Under the pieces are notes generated by a model that was not told the origin of the DNA, made no database searches, and worked only from the letters and a program-made list of their open reading frames with translations. A stretch of 64,000 bases of DNA. It comes from Purpureocillium takamizusanense (Eukaryota; Ascomycota; Sordariomycetes; Hypocreales; Ophiocordycipitaceae). This document shows, in pieces, positions 11,056 through 21,364 of the stretch; within the stretch, counting starts at the first letter, position 1; each line of letters opens with the position of its first letter. The translations under genes and the position numbers were made by a program. The stretch lies in NCBI RefSeq assembly GCF_022605165.1, contig NC_063069.1, forward strand, positions 992,001 through 1,056,000, read 5' to 3'.

Positions 11056-12609
11056 TTATGCCCGCGACATGACGCCCCAGGCGCGGATGATGTTGTCGGT
11101 GTAACCAGCGAAGAGGGTCTGGCCGTCGGCGGACCAGGCGAGGGAGACGCACTCGGGCTCCCGGCTCTTCTTGCCGACCGAGGTGAACTCGGGCTTGAGC
11201 TCGTCGACCTTGGACTTCTTCTCGAGGTCGAAGATGATGATGCTGCTGGCGGTGGCGGCGCAGAGCCAGTACCGGTTGGGAGAGAAGACGAGGGCGTGGA
11301 TCTCGTCGTTGGCGTTGAGAGAGTACAGGTGCTTGGACTCGTTAAGATCCCAAAGCATCGTGGTGCCGTCCTTGCCACCGGAGGCGCAAAGCGAGCCATC
11401 GGGGGAGATGGTGACGGTGTTGATGTAGCCGGTGTGGCCGATGTGGTCGGTCTGCAGCTTGCAGGTGGAGAGCTCCCAGACCTGTATCATCAGACGTGTC
11501 AGTCATATTCCCCAGCATCCAAGGCGGCCACGCCCAACGCAGTGCCATTGCCGCTGTGGTTGATTCAATCAGGGCAAAGGTGTAATGATTGTCTCATGGC
11601 CGGAAGGCTCTGAAGTAGCAAATACTTGAAAAGTTGCAAAACATCATGTTCATGTCGAGCGGCAGGCATCTGCGTCGCGTGGCCAAGGGGGATGGATCAT
11701 AACAACTCGTGTCACCACGTACCTTGACGAGCTTGTCCCAGCCAGAGGAGACAATGACGGGGTTTTGGGGGTTGGGGCTGAAGCGGACGCAAGAAACCCA
11801 CTCGGTGTGGCCCTTGTCGGTGATGGTGAACTTGCAGTCGCCGAGGGTGTTCCACAGCTTGATGGTGCGGTCGCGCGAGCCGGAGACGATCTGGCGGTTG
11901 TCGGCGGAGAAGGAGACGGACAGGACGTCGTTGGTGTGGCCGACAAAGCGGCGGGTGGTGGTGCCGGTGGCGAGCTCCCAGAGGCGGAGAGTCTTGTCCC
12001 ACGAGGCGGACAGGGCATAGGCGCCGTCAGAGGAGATGACCTGTTACGTCCATTCCAGTCAGCCCAGGCCCATTTCCTCCGGCCATCCAGGCGGATAGGT
12101 GAGAATATGTGACGTACGCAGTCCGAGACGATGTGGGAGTGGCCCTTCAGCGATCGCTTGGGGTAGCCGTACTGGGTCTCATCGCGAGTGAGGTTCCAGA
12201 TGATGAGGGTCTTGTCACGCGAAGCGGACAGGAGCATGTTGGGGCTGCAGAGGATTCCTTGTTAGCATCGTGATCGGCGGGCGGAGGGCGACGGGGGCGA
12301 TGTCGAGGCGTCGGCTTCGATTTCGACGTACTTCTCCATGGAGGTAGCCAAGCTGGTGACCCAGCCATTCTGCAGTCCAAAGTCAGCATTTCCGCGTCGC
12401 GACCGACACCATAGCAGGGGCGGGAGAGAGAAAAAGAGTTGGTCATGGTGTTTCCGACCGCCGCGGTCACCGCTTGCTGCCCACGAGGGGCATCGAGCCG
12501 GCAACGAGACGAGCGGTGCATCACCACCACCACCACCACGCGGGGAAGGGGAGGGGGCTCAACGTACGTGGCCCTCGAGAGTGCCCTTGAGGATCAATTG
12601 TTCAGCCAT
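11056..12609 (-). CDS. CPC2: RACK1 / Cpc2 / Asc1, ribosome-associated WD40 protein
   Basis: Five exons: 12609..12568, 12369..12332, 12244..12118, 12040..11723 and 11481..11056, giving 316 aa, the usual RACK1 length. The product begins [20 protein letters not shown] and contains seven WD40 repeats, with WD/WN ends such as [52 protein letters not shown] and [13 protein letters not shown]. It binds the small-subunit head near the mRNA exit channel and scaffolds kinases; in Neurospora cpc-2 and yeast ASC1 it is tied to cross-pathway control of amino-acid synthesis. Intron 4 (11722..11482, 241 nt) is unusually long and carries a U24-like snoRNA, listed separately. Codon use is strongly biased, typical of a highly expressed gene. 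Confidence 0.97.
11565..11652 (-). ncRNA. snR24: U24/snR24-like box C/D snoRNA inside RACK1 intron 4
   Basis: Read on the minus strand inside the 241-nt intron: a C box (TGATGT, bases 11646-11641), an rRNA-antisense element TATTTGCTACTT (11624-11613), a D'-like CAGA (11612-11609), a C'-like ATGAGA (11597-11592), and a terminal D box CTGA (11572-11569). The TTTGCTACTTCAGA segment agrees with the D' guide of yeast snR24 as I remember it, which complements the AGTAGCAAATA stretch of LSU rRNA and directs 2'-O-methylation there. Yeast snR24 also lies in the intron of the RACK1 orthologue ASC1, which strengthens the call. The second guide upstream of box D does not obviously match and the terminal stem is weak, so exact ends are approximate. 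Confidence 0.75.
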
Positions 12610-13527
12610 GGCGACGGTTGACGGAGGCGATGCTGCGGGAGGTCGAACGGTGCGGTGCGGAAGAAGAGGAAAAGGAAAATCGAGAGAAGGCGTCGGCGGG
12701 CTCGTCTGCAAAACCTTTGGGGGGTGCGGCGCACACAATGGGTCGGGCTACAGTGGTCTTGAGCGCTGGCTGGCTCGGCAGAAATTGGGATATTTTTTGT
12801 GTGGGCGGAAAATTAGGGCCGCCGCACGTTGTCCTGTCTTCGACCGAGGGATTCCGCCGGCGAGCCGCTAAAGCCTCGGTGAAGGAAGTACGTACCATTA
12901 TTCACCGAGCGCACCGAAGGGTGCCTAGTGGCCCCACCTCAAATTGACATTGACCAGGTTCGGGTGAACCCAGGCTCACTCATCATCCGCCCGCCCGCCC
13001 GCAATGAGCCGGCATTCGTAAGGTGTAAGTGAGTCCTATAGTGGTACTGATGAATGAGCTTATCCATCTAGTACCTATATCGTATTGTCATCAGTAACCC
13101 TAGTCTGGACGCGTGGCATGTAGCCCCAACCACTTGGCGGTCCAGATCTTTTTGGTGCCATGTCGGTATACGCGTCTAATGGTAGTTACTCGGGCGACAG
13201 TTCCATTTTCGGCGTTTCAGGCTTCACTTCGAGTCGTCTATGGGTTATATTTCTCGTCAGGGGACACTATGAGTTAAGCGCGCACGCTGCCCTTCGCGGT
13301 ACTGAGAAATGCGCCCGGCTGTTGTGGCGACGCGCCTCCGTCCTTTTGCAGTCCTGGCCGTGTCGCCAGCAAAAAACCCCGGGCAGTTCCCTCACCAACT
13401 AGAGCTGGCCCTCATTGTTGTTCTCTAAGCCTTCTCAATCACCTTTATCGTTTCTTACTCAGTTACTCAAGAACGCAAGAGTCCGAACCGGCGGCTACAG
13501 AGCCGGCCCATCGCACGACCTTTGACC
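12610..13527. other. Divergent promoter region, RACK1 / secreted Cys-rich gene
   Basis: 918 bp with no supported gene. The RACK1 promoter and leader must lie at the left end; the right end is the promoter of the small secreted protein gene. Confidence 0.5.
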
Positions 13528-13815
13528 ATGAAGCTCACCGCCTTTGTCGCCATGATCGTCCTCTACTCATCCGCTCGCGCTGATGATACAGACGGTGAGG
13601 TTTGCAGATGTATGGCTGGGGGCGCGGATCACATCAGCATGAGCCTTGGATGTTGCGAAAATTCGAGAAGGGACCCCGGCGTCCCGGCGTGGTCTCCCAA
13701 AGACAAGCAATGCCCCAGGGACAACGTCAACACGAGCAAATTCAATGTTTGCTGTCGCGAGTGTGGCGGTGAGCCGGACTGCGGTGTCGACGGGCGGCGC
13801 AACAGCTTCCGATGA
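13528..13815 (+). CDS. Small secreted cysteine-rich protein, candidate effector-like
   Basis: A 95-aa single-exon frame. Residues 1-18 (MKLTAFVAMIVLYSSARA) look like a signal peptide with a plausible Ala-Arg-Ala cleavage site. The mature part of about 75 residues contains nine cysteines arranged as CxC, CC, C, CCxxC and C, plus many charged residues and no hydrophobic segment. Small size, secretion and dense Cys spacing are the usual criteria for fungal SSCPs acting outside the cell. No family is recognised and function is not assigned. The start at 13528 was preferred because it places Lys directly before the hydrophobic core. An odd Cys count leaves one possibly free or dimer-forming thiol, or points to an unrecognised intron. 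Confidence 0.6.
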   Translation: MKLTAFVAMIVLYSSARADDTDGEVCRCMAGGADHISMSLGCCENSRRDPGVPAWSPKDKQCPRDNVNTSKFNVCCRECGGEPDCGVDGRRNSFR

Positions 13816-14367
13816 ATGCCGACTGGCTACGGCCCTAATGAATGCTGCGAATCAAGGCGTTGGGGGATGGACATCGGACCGTTACTGGATGGATGGGCTA
13901 CCCTGTAGCTTGCATCATTTCAGTGACAGAGAAATGTGAAAAAGTCAGACGACATGTTGACGCGACTTGGTATGAGACGTGACGTTGTACTGTATAACCT
14001 TGAGTGCAATTTCCGGATTGCTTTTGGCGTGTATTACGTGGTTTCCGCCAGCCGGAGATCTTTAAGAGGCTGATGTTGGTAGGCGACATGAGACACAACG
14101 GACGCAGCCATCGTCGGCAGTTGATTAAGACATGGCGCACTCCAGCAAGATGGTAAAAATCTCAAGTTCCATTGAATGTCCCCAACGCCTTGCAGGTGGA
14201 AGTCGACACAATGTCGATCTGGTCTAGGGTATCATCAGCCTCCTCGCCCTACCGCGTCCTTGCGGTGGCGGTCGGCAGTCTCGGCAGCGTCCGCTCTAGC
14301 CTTGGCCGTTCTTCTCGGCCTTCTCTTCGTGCCAAATGGTCGGGTGAGGACTGCGTCCGTTGACGGC
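13816..14367. other. Convergent 3' region, SSCP / TAF8
   Basis: 552 bp between the stop codons of convergent genes. It is more AT-rich than its surroundings, consistent with 3' UTRs. Nothing else recognised. Confidence 0.5.
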
Positions 14368-15392
14368 CTAGGTCCCGTTCGCAGGAAGCCCCCCGCCGCG
14401 CTTCCCCATCCGAGCCACCTCCTTGCGCGCAAAGACGGCGTCGCAGTTGACAATCATGCTATGGTCGGCAATCTCCACCTGGTCGGCGGCGGCGGCGTCG
14501 CCGCGCAGACCGGCCTCGGCGCCCATGAACCTCTTCATGGTTGCCTCCCACAGCCGGAAACGCTCTCTGCCTTCGGTGTCACGCTCCACCAGGGACTTGA
14601 CCTCCTTTTGCTTGCGCATCTTGGACGCGCGTACAAGCCTGCGCAACGCGTCCTCGCCTTGCTCAGCGGTACGCGCGGCCTCCTCGCGTATTTTCTTGGA
14701 GTCGCGAACGCTCGTGTCCTCCTGGGGGGTGAAGCGGTAGGTGTGACGGCTAGGAAAGTCGGGAAAGGAGGAGGGGATGTACTGCTTCGCGTCCTTGTCG
14801 GCCTGGCCGCTCAGTTGGTCGCTGAGAAGAGGCAACGTCGCAAGGGCCTCGTTGTCGGCGGTCGTGAGGGCGTGAAATGTCGGGGCAAGCACGGATTGAG
14901 GCAGGGGGTTCTTGAGGTGGGGTCGGAGTGAGCGCGTGGTGAGGTTGTGGTAGCCCATCATGAGCTCAAAGTCGGTAGGGATGGGGTGCTCGCGTCGGGC
15001 GGCGAGGGCGAAGCGCTTGACTTGTTCGATGAGGGATTCCATGTCTAGAGCTGTCAGAACCGTGCACGCACAGGCGAAGCAGGGAGTGAGCCAGGGGTGA
15101 GGAGGGGCCAACATGTTTCGACGATGCCCGTGAAGCTCTCCATGGCTTCCTGGGTAGCTGACTCGAAGCCATCGTGCCGGAGGACCAGGGCTATTGACCG
15201 CTGCAATCCGCTTCGGGCGTTGGAGTGCTGCGTGGGCGCCAGCGAGGCCAGGGCGTCGTCGTGATGGTCTGGCTGGGCGCTGGGCACGGCGCTTTGGCTC
15301 AGGGTCTCGATGCCATCGGCGCCCGTGATCCTAGGGCGCTTGGTGTCGGATTCGGGCGTGTCGTTGGGCGACAGGCTCCTCTTGGACGCCAT
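14368..15392 (-). CDS. TAF8: TFIID subunit 8 (Taf8)
   Basis: Two exons: 15392..15113 and 15044..14368, giving 318 aa. The N-terminus is disordered with a basic KRPRITG patch. Residues about 58-125 form a histone-fold (Bromo_TP type): LQRSIALVLRHDGFESATQE, then across the splice GIVETYMESLIEQVKRFALA and HPIPTDFELMM, a segment typical of Taf8. The TAF8 C-terminal motif follows (YIPSSFPDFPSRHTYRFTP), then a charged helix. Taf8 pairs with Taf10 in TFIID and so acts in RNA polymerase II pre-initiation complex assembly. The intron donor is GTTGGC, weaker than its neighbours, and two acceptors 6 nt apart are possible. TAG at 15045-15047 restores ETYMESLIE, the better match; CAG would give ETSLDMESLIE. 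Confidence 0.88.
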
Positions 15393-17117
15393 GCTGGTGG
15401 CCTCCCTCGTAGTCGGAGCGATTGGAGCTGCAGTTCCGCTCTGCCGCCGGGGCTACGGCTTGGAGACGCGGACCGTTGAAGCCCGTGGAGAGATTTCAAA
15501 TATCTGAGGCAAACATTTGCAGAGAGTAGCCAGGCGCAGTGCGGGCGAAGTCTTTGAAGATGGCCCGGAATACACTGGCTGTCAGAGTCAAGGTTGCGGT
15601 TCACGAAGTGGGAGGAGGCTTTAGAGCTTCGCCAGCCAGTAGGCTGCATGCACCGCTGCTGCTCTGGAGTTTGGACCGCCCGCGCCGGCAGAAGCTCGGG
15701 CGGCACCTAAATAAATGGTACCTACCTAGTAGCGTTGGAGAGATGCACTGGAATCTACTCCACTGCATCACAGGTGCCCAGACACCGGGCCGACCACCCG
15801 CACAGTTGTCCATTGCACTCCACAAGCCACTAATAAGTGGACTTGGTGTTGCCAGCGTTCTTCAAACCACCAAAATCCCTCGGGATGAAAGGCACAAGCT
15901 GGCGCGCTCGCCTCCAAGAAGGACAAGCTTCAATATAGGACTTGGCTTCGTACGTGGCACCGCAAAGCTCAGGGCTGCCTGCGAACAAGCGCGCCTCCCG
16001 GTTTCCGCCCTTCGGCCCGGATTGCCGCCACCATAGTTAGTCCATGGTCGGAACATGTCGCGTCGTCTGCCGTGCGTCCTCGGCCCCTCTTGCCTTCTTC
16101 TTCACGTAATGGCTCCGTAGTAGTTGTTGTCAAGACAGATCCGCTCTGAGCGTGCGGCGCTGTGCCACTGTTGGTGTGCTCTTGGGCCTCTGCGAGAGAG
16201 AGGCTCTCAACGCTTCCCCCCCGTAGCCGAGCGGGCAGCTGGCCTAGACACAGTTCTTGGTGGGAACCGCAACGGCACAATCAGGGTAAAAAGAAAAAAC
16301 CAGAGTTCTTCTTTAACAGGAGGCAAACGTTTCACCGACCGAATTGCGCATCCGCGGTGGCTGGCGGACGTCCTTGCACGACCCTCCGGTTTATTCGGCA
16401 CCAGCAGTCTCGCGTCCTCGGTGCTCGGGCGATTCATTGCCGGGCCGATCTCTCCTCAGCTCGAGCAATGCTGCCTGAATTTTTTTCCTCTTTCGATCAT
16501 GAAGCTTGGATGACAAGCATGCCAGAGAAAAACCGTTCGCCCGAGCACAGCGGCATTTCTTTGGTCGGGGAGTTGGTCGATCCTGTTGGGGATGATTCAG
16601 AACGTAATGAAACGAGCACGACTGTCGCGACAGCCGTTGCAACAAGACGTGTGGATTCTTGAGAGTCTACTCTTTCGTAAACAGGATTCAGTCCATGACA
16701 AAGACGGTATTGTTTCTGCTAACGCTTGGGGGTCCTGTCAGTGGTTCTCGGCCATGACGCGGTTTCGGCACTCAGATCGTCCGACGAGCACCGTGTCACG
16801 CGCTTCAACGTACATTCGCTACGGCCCTCTGCTGCCCCTGTCGCTCCTTTGCGCAATTGTAAAGCGGTCATGGCTTTGAGTTGTCTTGTGTGTCTGTAAC
16901 ATCATTATCTCGTAACACCAACTCTACGCCAAAACCGTGCGGAACGCATTGGCTTTTGCCGCGCTGGCGTGTGTCTCCCACAATTGGTATATAAAGCTGC
17001 TCTCTGCTCCCACAAGAAATCGGTCATGGCAATGTCCCCTACCACTCACAATTCTACAATCAGTCTCATCTTGGAAACCGCAGGCCTCGAACAAAAAACA
17101 AAAGATACGAAGCAAGA
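15393..17117. other. Intergenic, 1.7 kb
   Basis: No supported gene; frames present lack codon bias. A clear TATA element is at 16988-16996, listed separately, and serves the next gene. Confidence 0.5.
16988..16996 (+). promoter_or_regulatory. TATA box of the 143-aa gene
   Basis: TATATAAAG, 122 bp upstream of the ATG at 17118. It is one of the few canonical TATA elements in the window and suggests a regulated rather than housekeeping promoter (inference). Confidence 0.5.
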
Positions 17118-17549
17118 ATGGCGCGAACACCACTGGACAACTTGAAGGAACTCCAGGCAAAAGCGGACAGACACAATCAACTGCGATTGAAGGCCGGCGT
17201 CAACCTGTTATCGCAATTCCCGACCGGTAGGGACGACTATGTGAACATCGGCAAATTTTTCTCAGAAGGCGTACAGTTGGACGCTATTACGGAGCAGTGC
17301 ACCGGCTGCCCTGACATGGTCAAAGACGTGATCTTCCGCACCATGGAGCCGGGGGACCCGGCCTTCTCACTCATCGCGATTCCGAAGGCTGAATGCGAGT
17401 ATGCGTCGGACCTGTTCAACTGTATGCTCGATATGGGCTACACGCCCGAGGTGATCCAGTTCTGGAAGAACACATGGAGCTCTTGGACGCACAAGGACAA
17501 GCATCACGCCCCACGATGGGAACGGCGCTGGAACGTGCGCAGGCACTGA
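17118..17549 (+). CDS. Hypothetical protein, 143 aa, unrecognised
   Basis: A single-exon frame beginning MARTPLDNLKELQAKADRHN and ending WERRWNVRRH. It looks soluble and cytosolic, with no signal peptide or membrane segment. It has an amphipathic N-terminal helix, a CTGCPDMVKD motif, and a Trp-rich C-terminus (FWKNTWSSWTHKDKHH). Codon bias is weaker than in the neighbouring housekeeping genes, as often seen in young or lineage-restricted genes. A TATA box lies 122 bp upstream. I do not recognise the family. Confidence 0.55.
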   Translation: MARTPLDNLKELQAKADRHNQLRLKAGVNLLSQFPTGRDDYVNIGKFFSEGVQLDAITEQCTGCPDMVKDVIFRTMEPGDPAFSLIAIPKAECEYASDLFNCMLDMGYTPEVIQFWKNTWSSWTHKDKHHAPRWERRWNVRRH

Positions 17550-18550
17550 GTTCGTACCAGTCGATGGCTGATGTCGATTCGGGGTTATGAGCAGCCGCTG
17601 GCGAGCGCAAGACGGTCTGGTGTGGGAGTGGCAGGTTGATCCTGCCGCGGAGCCTTTTGTTTGCAATTTCGGGTCATCCATGAAGCATACAATCATTTTG
17701 GCACGGAAAGGTTGAGAATTGCGGGAGTCAATTTGCTTGCCATCATTCGTTGTTAGTCAATTTCATCTGCTTGGTTCAAGGAAAAAACACATTGCAAAGC
17801 AAAAGGCGAGGTGCAGAACTCGTAGCCCGGCGGCGACTGTTATCTGTCAACTTGAGGAAACCCTGCCTCATAACCATGCACTGCCAGGGTCATAGTAAGC
17901 GCAACCGTCCTCCTCCACGCCGACAAGTTTCCCCATGGGCCTTGTTAGCGTTTCCTCCCCGCGTTTCCACGTGCTCCTCCTCATACGGCAGCGTATCATG
18001 CATCCATCACCCATGCATGGATGTTTTTCTGCGCCGCCTCTGGCCTGACGATGACGCAGGGTGACAAAAAATTGCGGCATATCCGACGGCTGCTGCAGCT
18101 TCACCGCGCAGCCCCGGGTTCGGATTTCCCGCCACGACTCTCGGCGGGTATATCGTGACCGGCTGCTTACGCCCTCTCGAGCGAGCGGTTTGCCTCTCCC
18201 CCGCGAGGCCGATGAACGCCGTACTACGCCGGGTGCTAATGAAGATCAAAGAGGGGGAGGGGAAAACGCACCCGCTCGTCCCCTAAGCTGCAATTGGTGT
18301 CGCGTCTCGATGCCTGCGCGGAGAAAGCGTCGGGGAACGATGCGATGCGGCGGGGGAGTCCAGCAATCGCGGAGCCAGGAGCAAAGGACCGGTTCTCGAT
18401 TCCCCGTTTGCCGGCGAGGGAGGCTGGTAACGTAGTATTGTATTTGAAGGCATTCAGTCTCCAACCGTCGACGCGGCGGGCGGGCAACTACGTTAGTTAG
18501 CGCGTATAAGTAAACCAGAGGAGCAGAGTCGAATAGGTGGTTGTGAACGC

Positions 18551-18584
<34 letters not shown>

Positions 18585-18625
18585 AGCGGCCTCCGTCTTG
18601 GGACTTGAGCGAACAAACGGAAGCC
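17550..18625. other. Intergenic: exo-glucosaminidase promoter
   Basis: No supported gene. It contains the (CAG)10 tract directly upstream of the glucosaminidase start codon; the rest shows no recognised motif. Confidence 0.5.
18552..18581 (+). repeat. (CAG)10 tract in the probable 5' leader of the GH2 gene
   Basis: Ten uninterrupted CAG units followed by CAA, ending 44 nt before the ATG at 18626. It is likely transcribed in the 5' UTR and likely length-variable. Confidence 0.85.
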
Positions 18626-21364
18626 ATGTTTCGAGCCGTCACAACGTTGGCGTTGCTCGGCGGCGGCGTCCTCCTGCCGACGACGAGTGCCACAGACGAC
18701 GCCTCCTCCTCCTCCTCCTCTTCCTCGACGAGCGCAAAGCCGTTGACGTCCAAGCCCGGACAGACGGCGCCGATCCCCAACTGGCACTTCCAATCCTCGG
18801 CAAGCGTCGACAACAACCTCACCGCGCTGTCCGGGCCGGGCGTCGACACCTCGGCATGGCACTTTGTCGACGCGCCCAGCTGCACGCTCATGGGCTGCCT
18901 CCTCAAGTCGGGGACGTACCGTGACGACGAGCTGTGGTTCTCCGACGCGCTCAGCAGGGTCAACGCCAGCGCCTTCAACGTGCCCTGGATCTACCGCGGC
19001 GAGTTTTCCCTCCCGAAGGCCCGTCCGGGCCAGCAGCAGCAGCAGCAGCACTTTCTCCTCGAGACGCACGGCATCACCTCCAAGGCGGACCTGTATCTCA
19101 ACGGGCACGAGGTCGCCAACGCGAGCTTCCAGTCCGGCGCGTACGGCGGCCACTCGTACGACGTCACGCGCTTGGTCCGCGAGGCCAACGTCCTGGCCGT
19201 GAGGGCGTACAACACCAGCTACGACTACGACTTTGGCGTCAGCTTCGAGGACTGGAACCCGCCCGCGCCGGACCACGGCACGGGCATCTGGCGGGACATT
19301 GACGTGCGGCAGACGGGCCCCGTGGCGCTGAAGCCGCTGGCCGTCACCGTGGACATCGGCTTGCCGGTCGAGAAGCACGATGCCGAGGTTACGGTGCATG
19401 CCACGGCGAGGAATCTCGAGGACCGCCCGGTCAAGCTGTCGGCCAGGTGCACAATCTCGGACCCGAAGGGCAAGGAGGTCGCCGACGAGGATGAGCAACG
19501 CATCATCACCCTCGCACCATTCGAGACGAGGACGGTCCAGTTCACCAAGACGGTGAAGAAGCCGCAGATTTGGTGGCCGAAGCAATGGGGCGCGCAGCCG
19601 CTGTACAGCGCAAACGTGGTCTTGTCCGTCGACGACGCGGCGGCCCTCTCGGACGCCGCGCAGACGTCGTTTGGCATCCGGACCGTCACGTCCGAGGTCA
19701 ACAGGCACAACGACACCGGCTTCGCCGTCAACGGGTATCCGTTCCAGGTGCTCGGGGGCGGCTACGGGGCGGACATGTTCCTGCGGTGGGACGCGGCGCG
19801 CTTCACGGCCATCGCCAAGTACGTGCTCGACATGGGGCTCAACACGATCCGCCTCGAGGGCAAGATGGAGCAGCCGGAGCTGTACGACATCGCCGACCGC
19901 ATGGGCCTCTTCGTGATGCCCGGGTGGGAGTGCTGCACCAAGTGGGAGGCGTGGATCTACAACACCGAGGACTTCTCCGACCCCCCCCTCTGGGACGACG
20001 GCGACTACGCCACCGCGCAGGCCAACATGGTCCACGAGGCGGCCGCGCTGCAGACGCACCCCAGCGTGCTCGCGTACCTCGTCGGCAGCGACTACTGGCC
20101 CGACGACCGCGCGACAAAGCTCTACGTGGACGCGCTGCGGGCCGCGCACTGGCAGACGCCCATCATCTCGTCGGCGGCGAAGCGCGGCTTCCCGCAGCTG
20201 CTCGGGCCGTCGGGCATGAAGATGGACGGGCCGTACGACTGGATCCCCCCCAACTATTGGTACGACGTCGACCCTTCGGAGGCGCGTCTCGGCGCGGCGT
20301 TTGGCTTTGGCTCCGAGCTGGGCCCCGGCGTCGGCACCCCTGAGCTGGGCAGCCTCAAGAAGTTTCTCAACGAGACGGACATGGACGATCTGTGGAAGAG
20401 TCCCGGGAAGGGACTCTATCACATGTCCACGTCGGCCTCCAAGTTTCATACGCGAACGATATACAACGCCGGGCTGTTCCATCGATATGGCGCGCCCACG
20501 TCGCTGGACGACTACCTCATGAAGGCGCAGCTGACCGACTACGAGGCGACGCGGGCCCAGCACGAGGCCTACTCGGCGCACTGGACGTCGGAGCGGCCCG
20601 CAACGGGGAGCATCTACTGGATGCTCAACAACGGCTGGCCGAGCCTCCACTGGAACCAGTTCGACTACTACCTGCACCCGGGCGGTTCGTACTTCGGCAC
20701 CAAGACGGGGTCACGCGTCGAGCACGTCGCGTACGACTATGTCCACAAGCAAGTCTGGCTCATCAACCACTCGCTCGGGCAAAGGGGCCGTCGCAGCGTC
20801 GAGATTGAGCTCATCGACCTCCAAGGGCGGGTGCTCTCCAGCAAGACGGTCAGCGCCGAGACGGCCGTCAACGGGGCCAAGACGATTGCCGCCGTGGACA
20901 AGGTGGTCGACGGGATCAAGGACGTCGGGTTCCTGCGGCTCAGGCTGATGACGCACGACGGCAAGACGACGCTGAGCCGCAACGTGTACTGGCTGGGCAA
21001 GCAGGTCGACGCGCTCGACTGGGGCAACTCGACGTGGTACTCGACGCCCGTGAGCGACTACGTCGACTACACGGCGCTGAGCGGCATGAAGAAGGCCGAC
21101 GTCGCCGTCAAGGTCGGACACGAGCAGCAGCAGCAGCGGGCCGTGGTGCTGGAGAACCGGTCCGGGGTGCCGGCCTTCTTCGTGAGCCTGAACCTCGTGG
21201 ACGCGCAAGGGGAGGACGTGACGCCCGTGGGGTGGTCGGACAACTACGTCACGCTGTGGCCGCACGAGACGCTGTCGCTGACGGTCGACGACTGGGAGGG
21301 CAGAGGGGCGGCGGTGCGGGTCAAGGGGGTGAACGTCGACGCGGCCGAGGTGAAGCTGCGATGA
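18626..21364 (+). CDS. Secreted exo-beta-D-glucosaminidase (exochitosanase), GH2, CsxA type
   Basis: A single exon of 912 aa. The start is the ATG at 18626, which gives a signal peptide (MFRAVTTLALLGGGVLLPTT). Domains in order: a Ser-rich linker, an N-terminal galactose-binding-like domain (WIYRGEFSLP... GHSYDVTRLV), an Ig-like domain, the GH2 TIM barrel (PFQVLGGGYGADMFLRWD; GLNTIRLEGKMEQPE; GLFVMPGWECC), and C-terminal Ig-like domains. The CsxA subfamily uses Asp rather than Glu as acid/base. Here D489 sits in LVGSDYWPDD and the nucleophile E564 in GFGSELGPG, 75 residues apart (72 in Amycolatopsis CsxA, as I recall). The enzyme removes glucosamine from the non-reducing end of chitosan outside the cell. 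Possible roles are nutrition or wall remodelling. Confidence 0.93.
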   Translation: MFRAVTTLALLGGGVLLPTTSATDDASSSSSSSSTSAKPLTSKPGQTAPIPNWHFQSSASVDNNLTALSGPGVDTSAWHFVDAPSCTLMGCLLKSGTYRDDELWFSDALSRVNASAFNVPWIYRGEFSLPKARPGQQQQQQHFLLETHGITSKADLYLNGHEVANASFQSGAYGGHSYDVTRLVREANVLAVRAYNTSYDYDFGVSFEDWNPPAPDHGTGIWRDIDVRQTGPVALKPLAVTVDIGLPVEKHDAEVTVHATARNLEDRPVKLSARCTISDPKGKEVADEDEQRIITLAPFETRTVQFTKTVKKPQIWWPKQWGAQPLYSANVVLSVDDAAALSDAAQTSFGIRTVTSEVNRHNDTGFAVNGYPFQVLGGGYGADMFLRWDAARFTAIAKYVLDMGLNTIRLEGKMEQPELYDIADRMGLFVMPGWECCTKWEAWIYNTEDFSDPPLWDDGDYATAQANMVHEAAALQTHPSVLAYLVGSDYWPDDRATKLYVDALRAAHWQTPIISSAAKRGFPQLLGPSGMKMDGPYDWIPPNYWYDVDPSEARLGAAFGFGSELGPGVGTPELGSLKKFLNETDMDDLWKSPGKGLYHMSTSASKFHTRTIYNAGLFHRYGAPTSLDDYLMKAQLTDYEATRAQHEAYSAHWTSERPATGSIYWMLNNGWPSLHWNQFDYYLHPGGSYFGTKTGSRVEHVAYDYVHKQVWLINHSLGQRGRRSVEIELIDLQGRVLSSKTVSAETAVNGAKTIAAVDKVVDGIKDVGFLRLRLMTHDGKTTLSRNVYWLGKQVDALDWGNSTWYSTPVSDYVDYTALSGMKKADVAVKVGHEQQQQRAVVLENRSGVPAFFVSLNLVDAQGEDVTPVGWSDNYVTLWPHETLSLTVDDWEGRGAAVRVKGVNVDAAEVKLR

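Noticed and set aside
18497..20677. A 726-codon open frame on the minus strand opposite the GH2 gene
   Set aside because: It is a mirror of strong GC3 bias in the real gene, its residue mix is Arg/Val/Gly-rich without motifs, and the plus strand has a complete GH2 enzyme.
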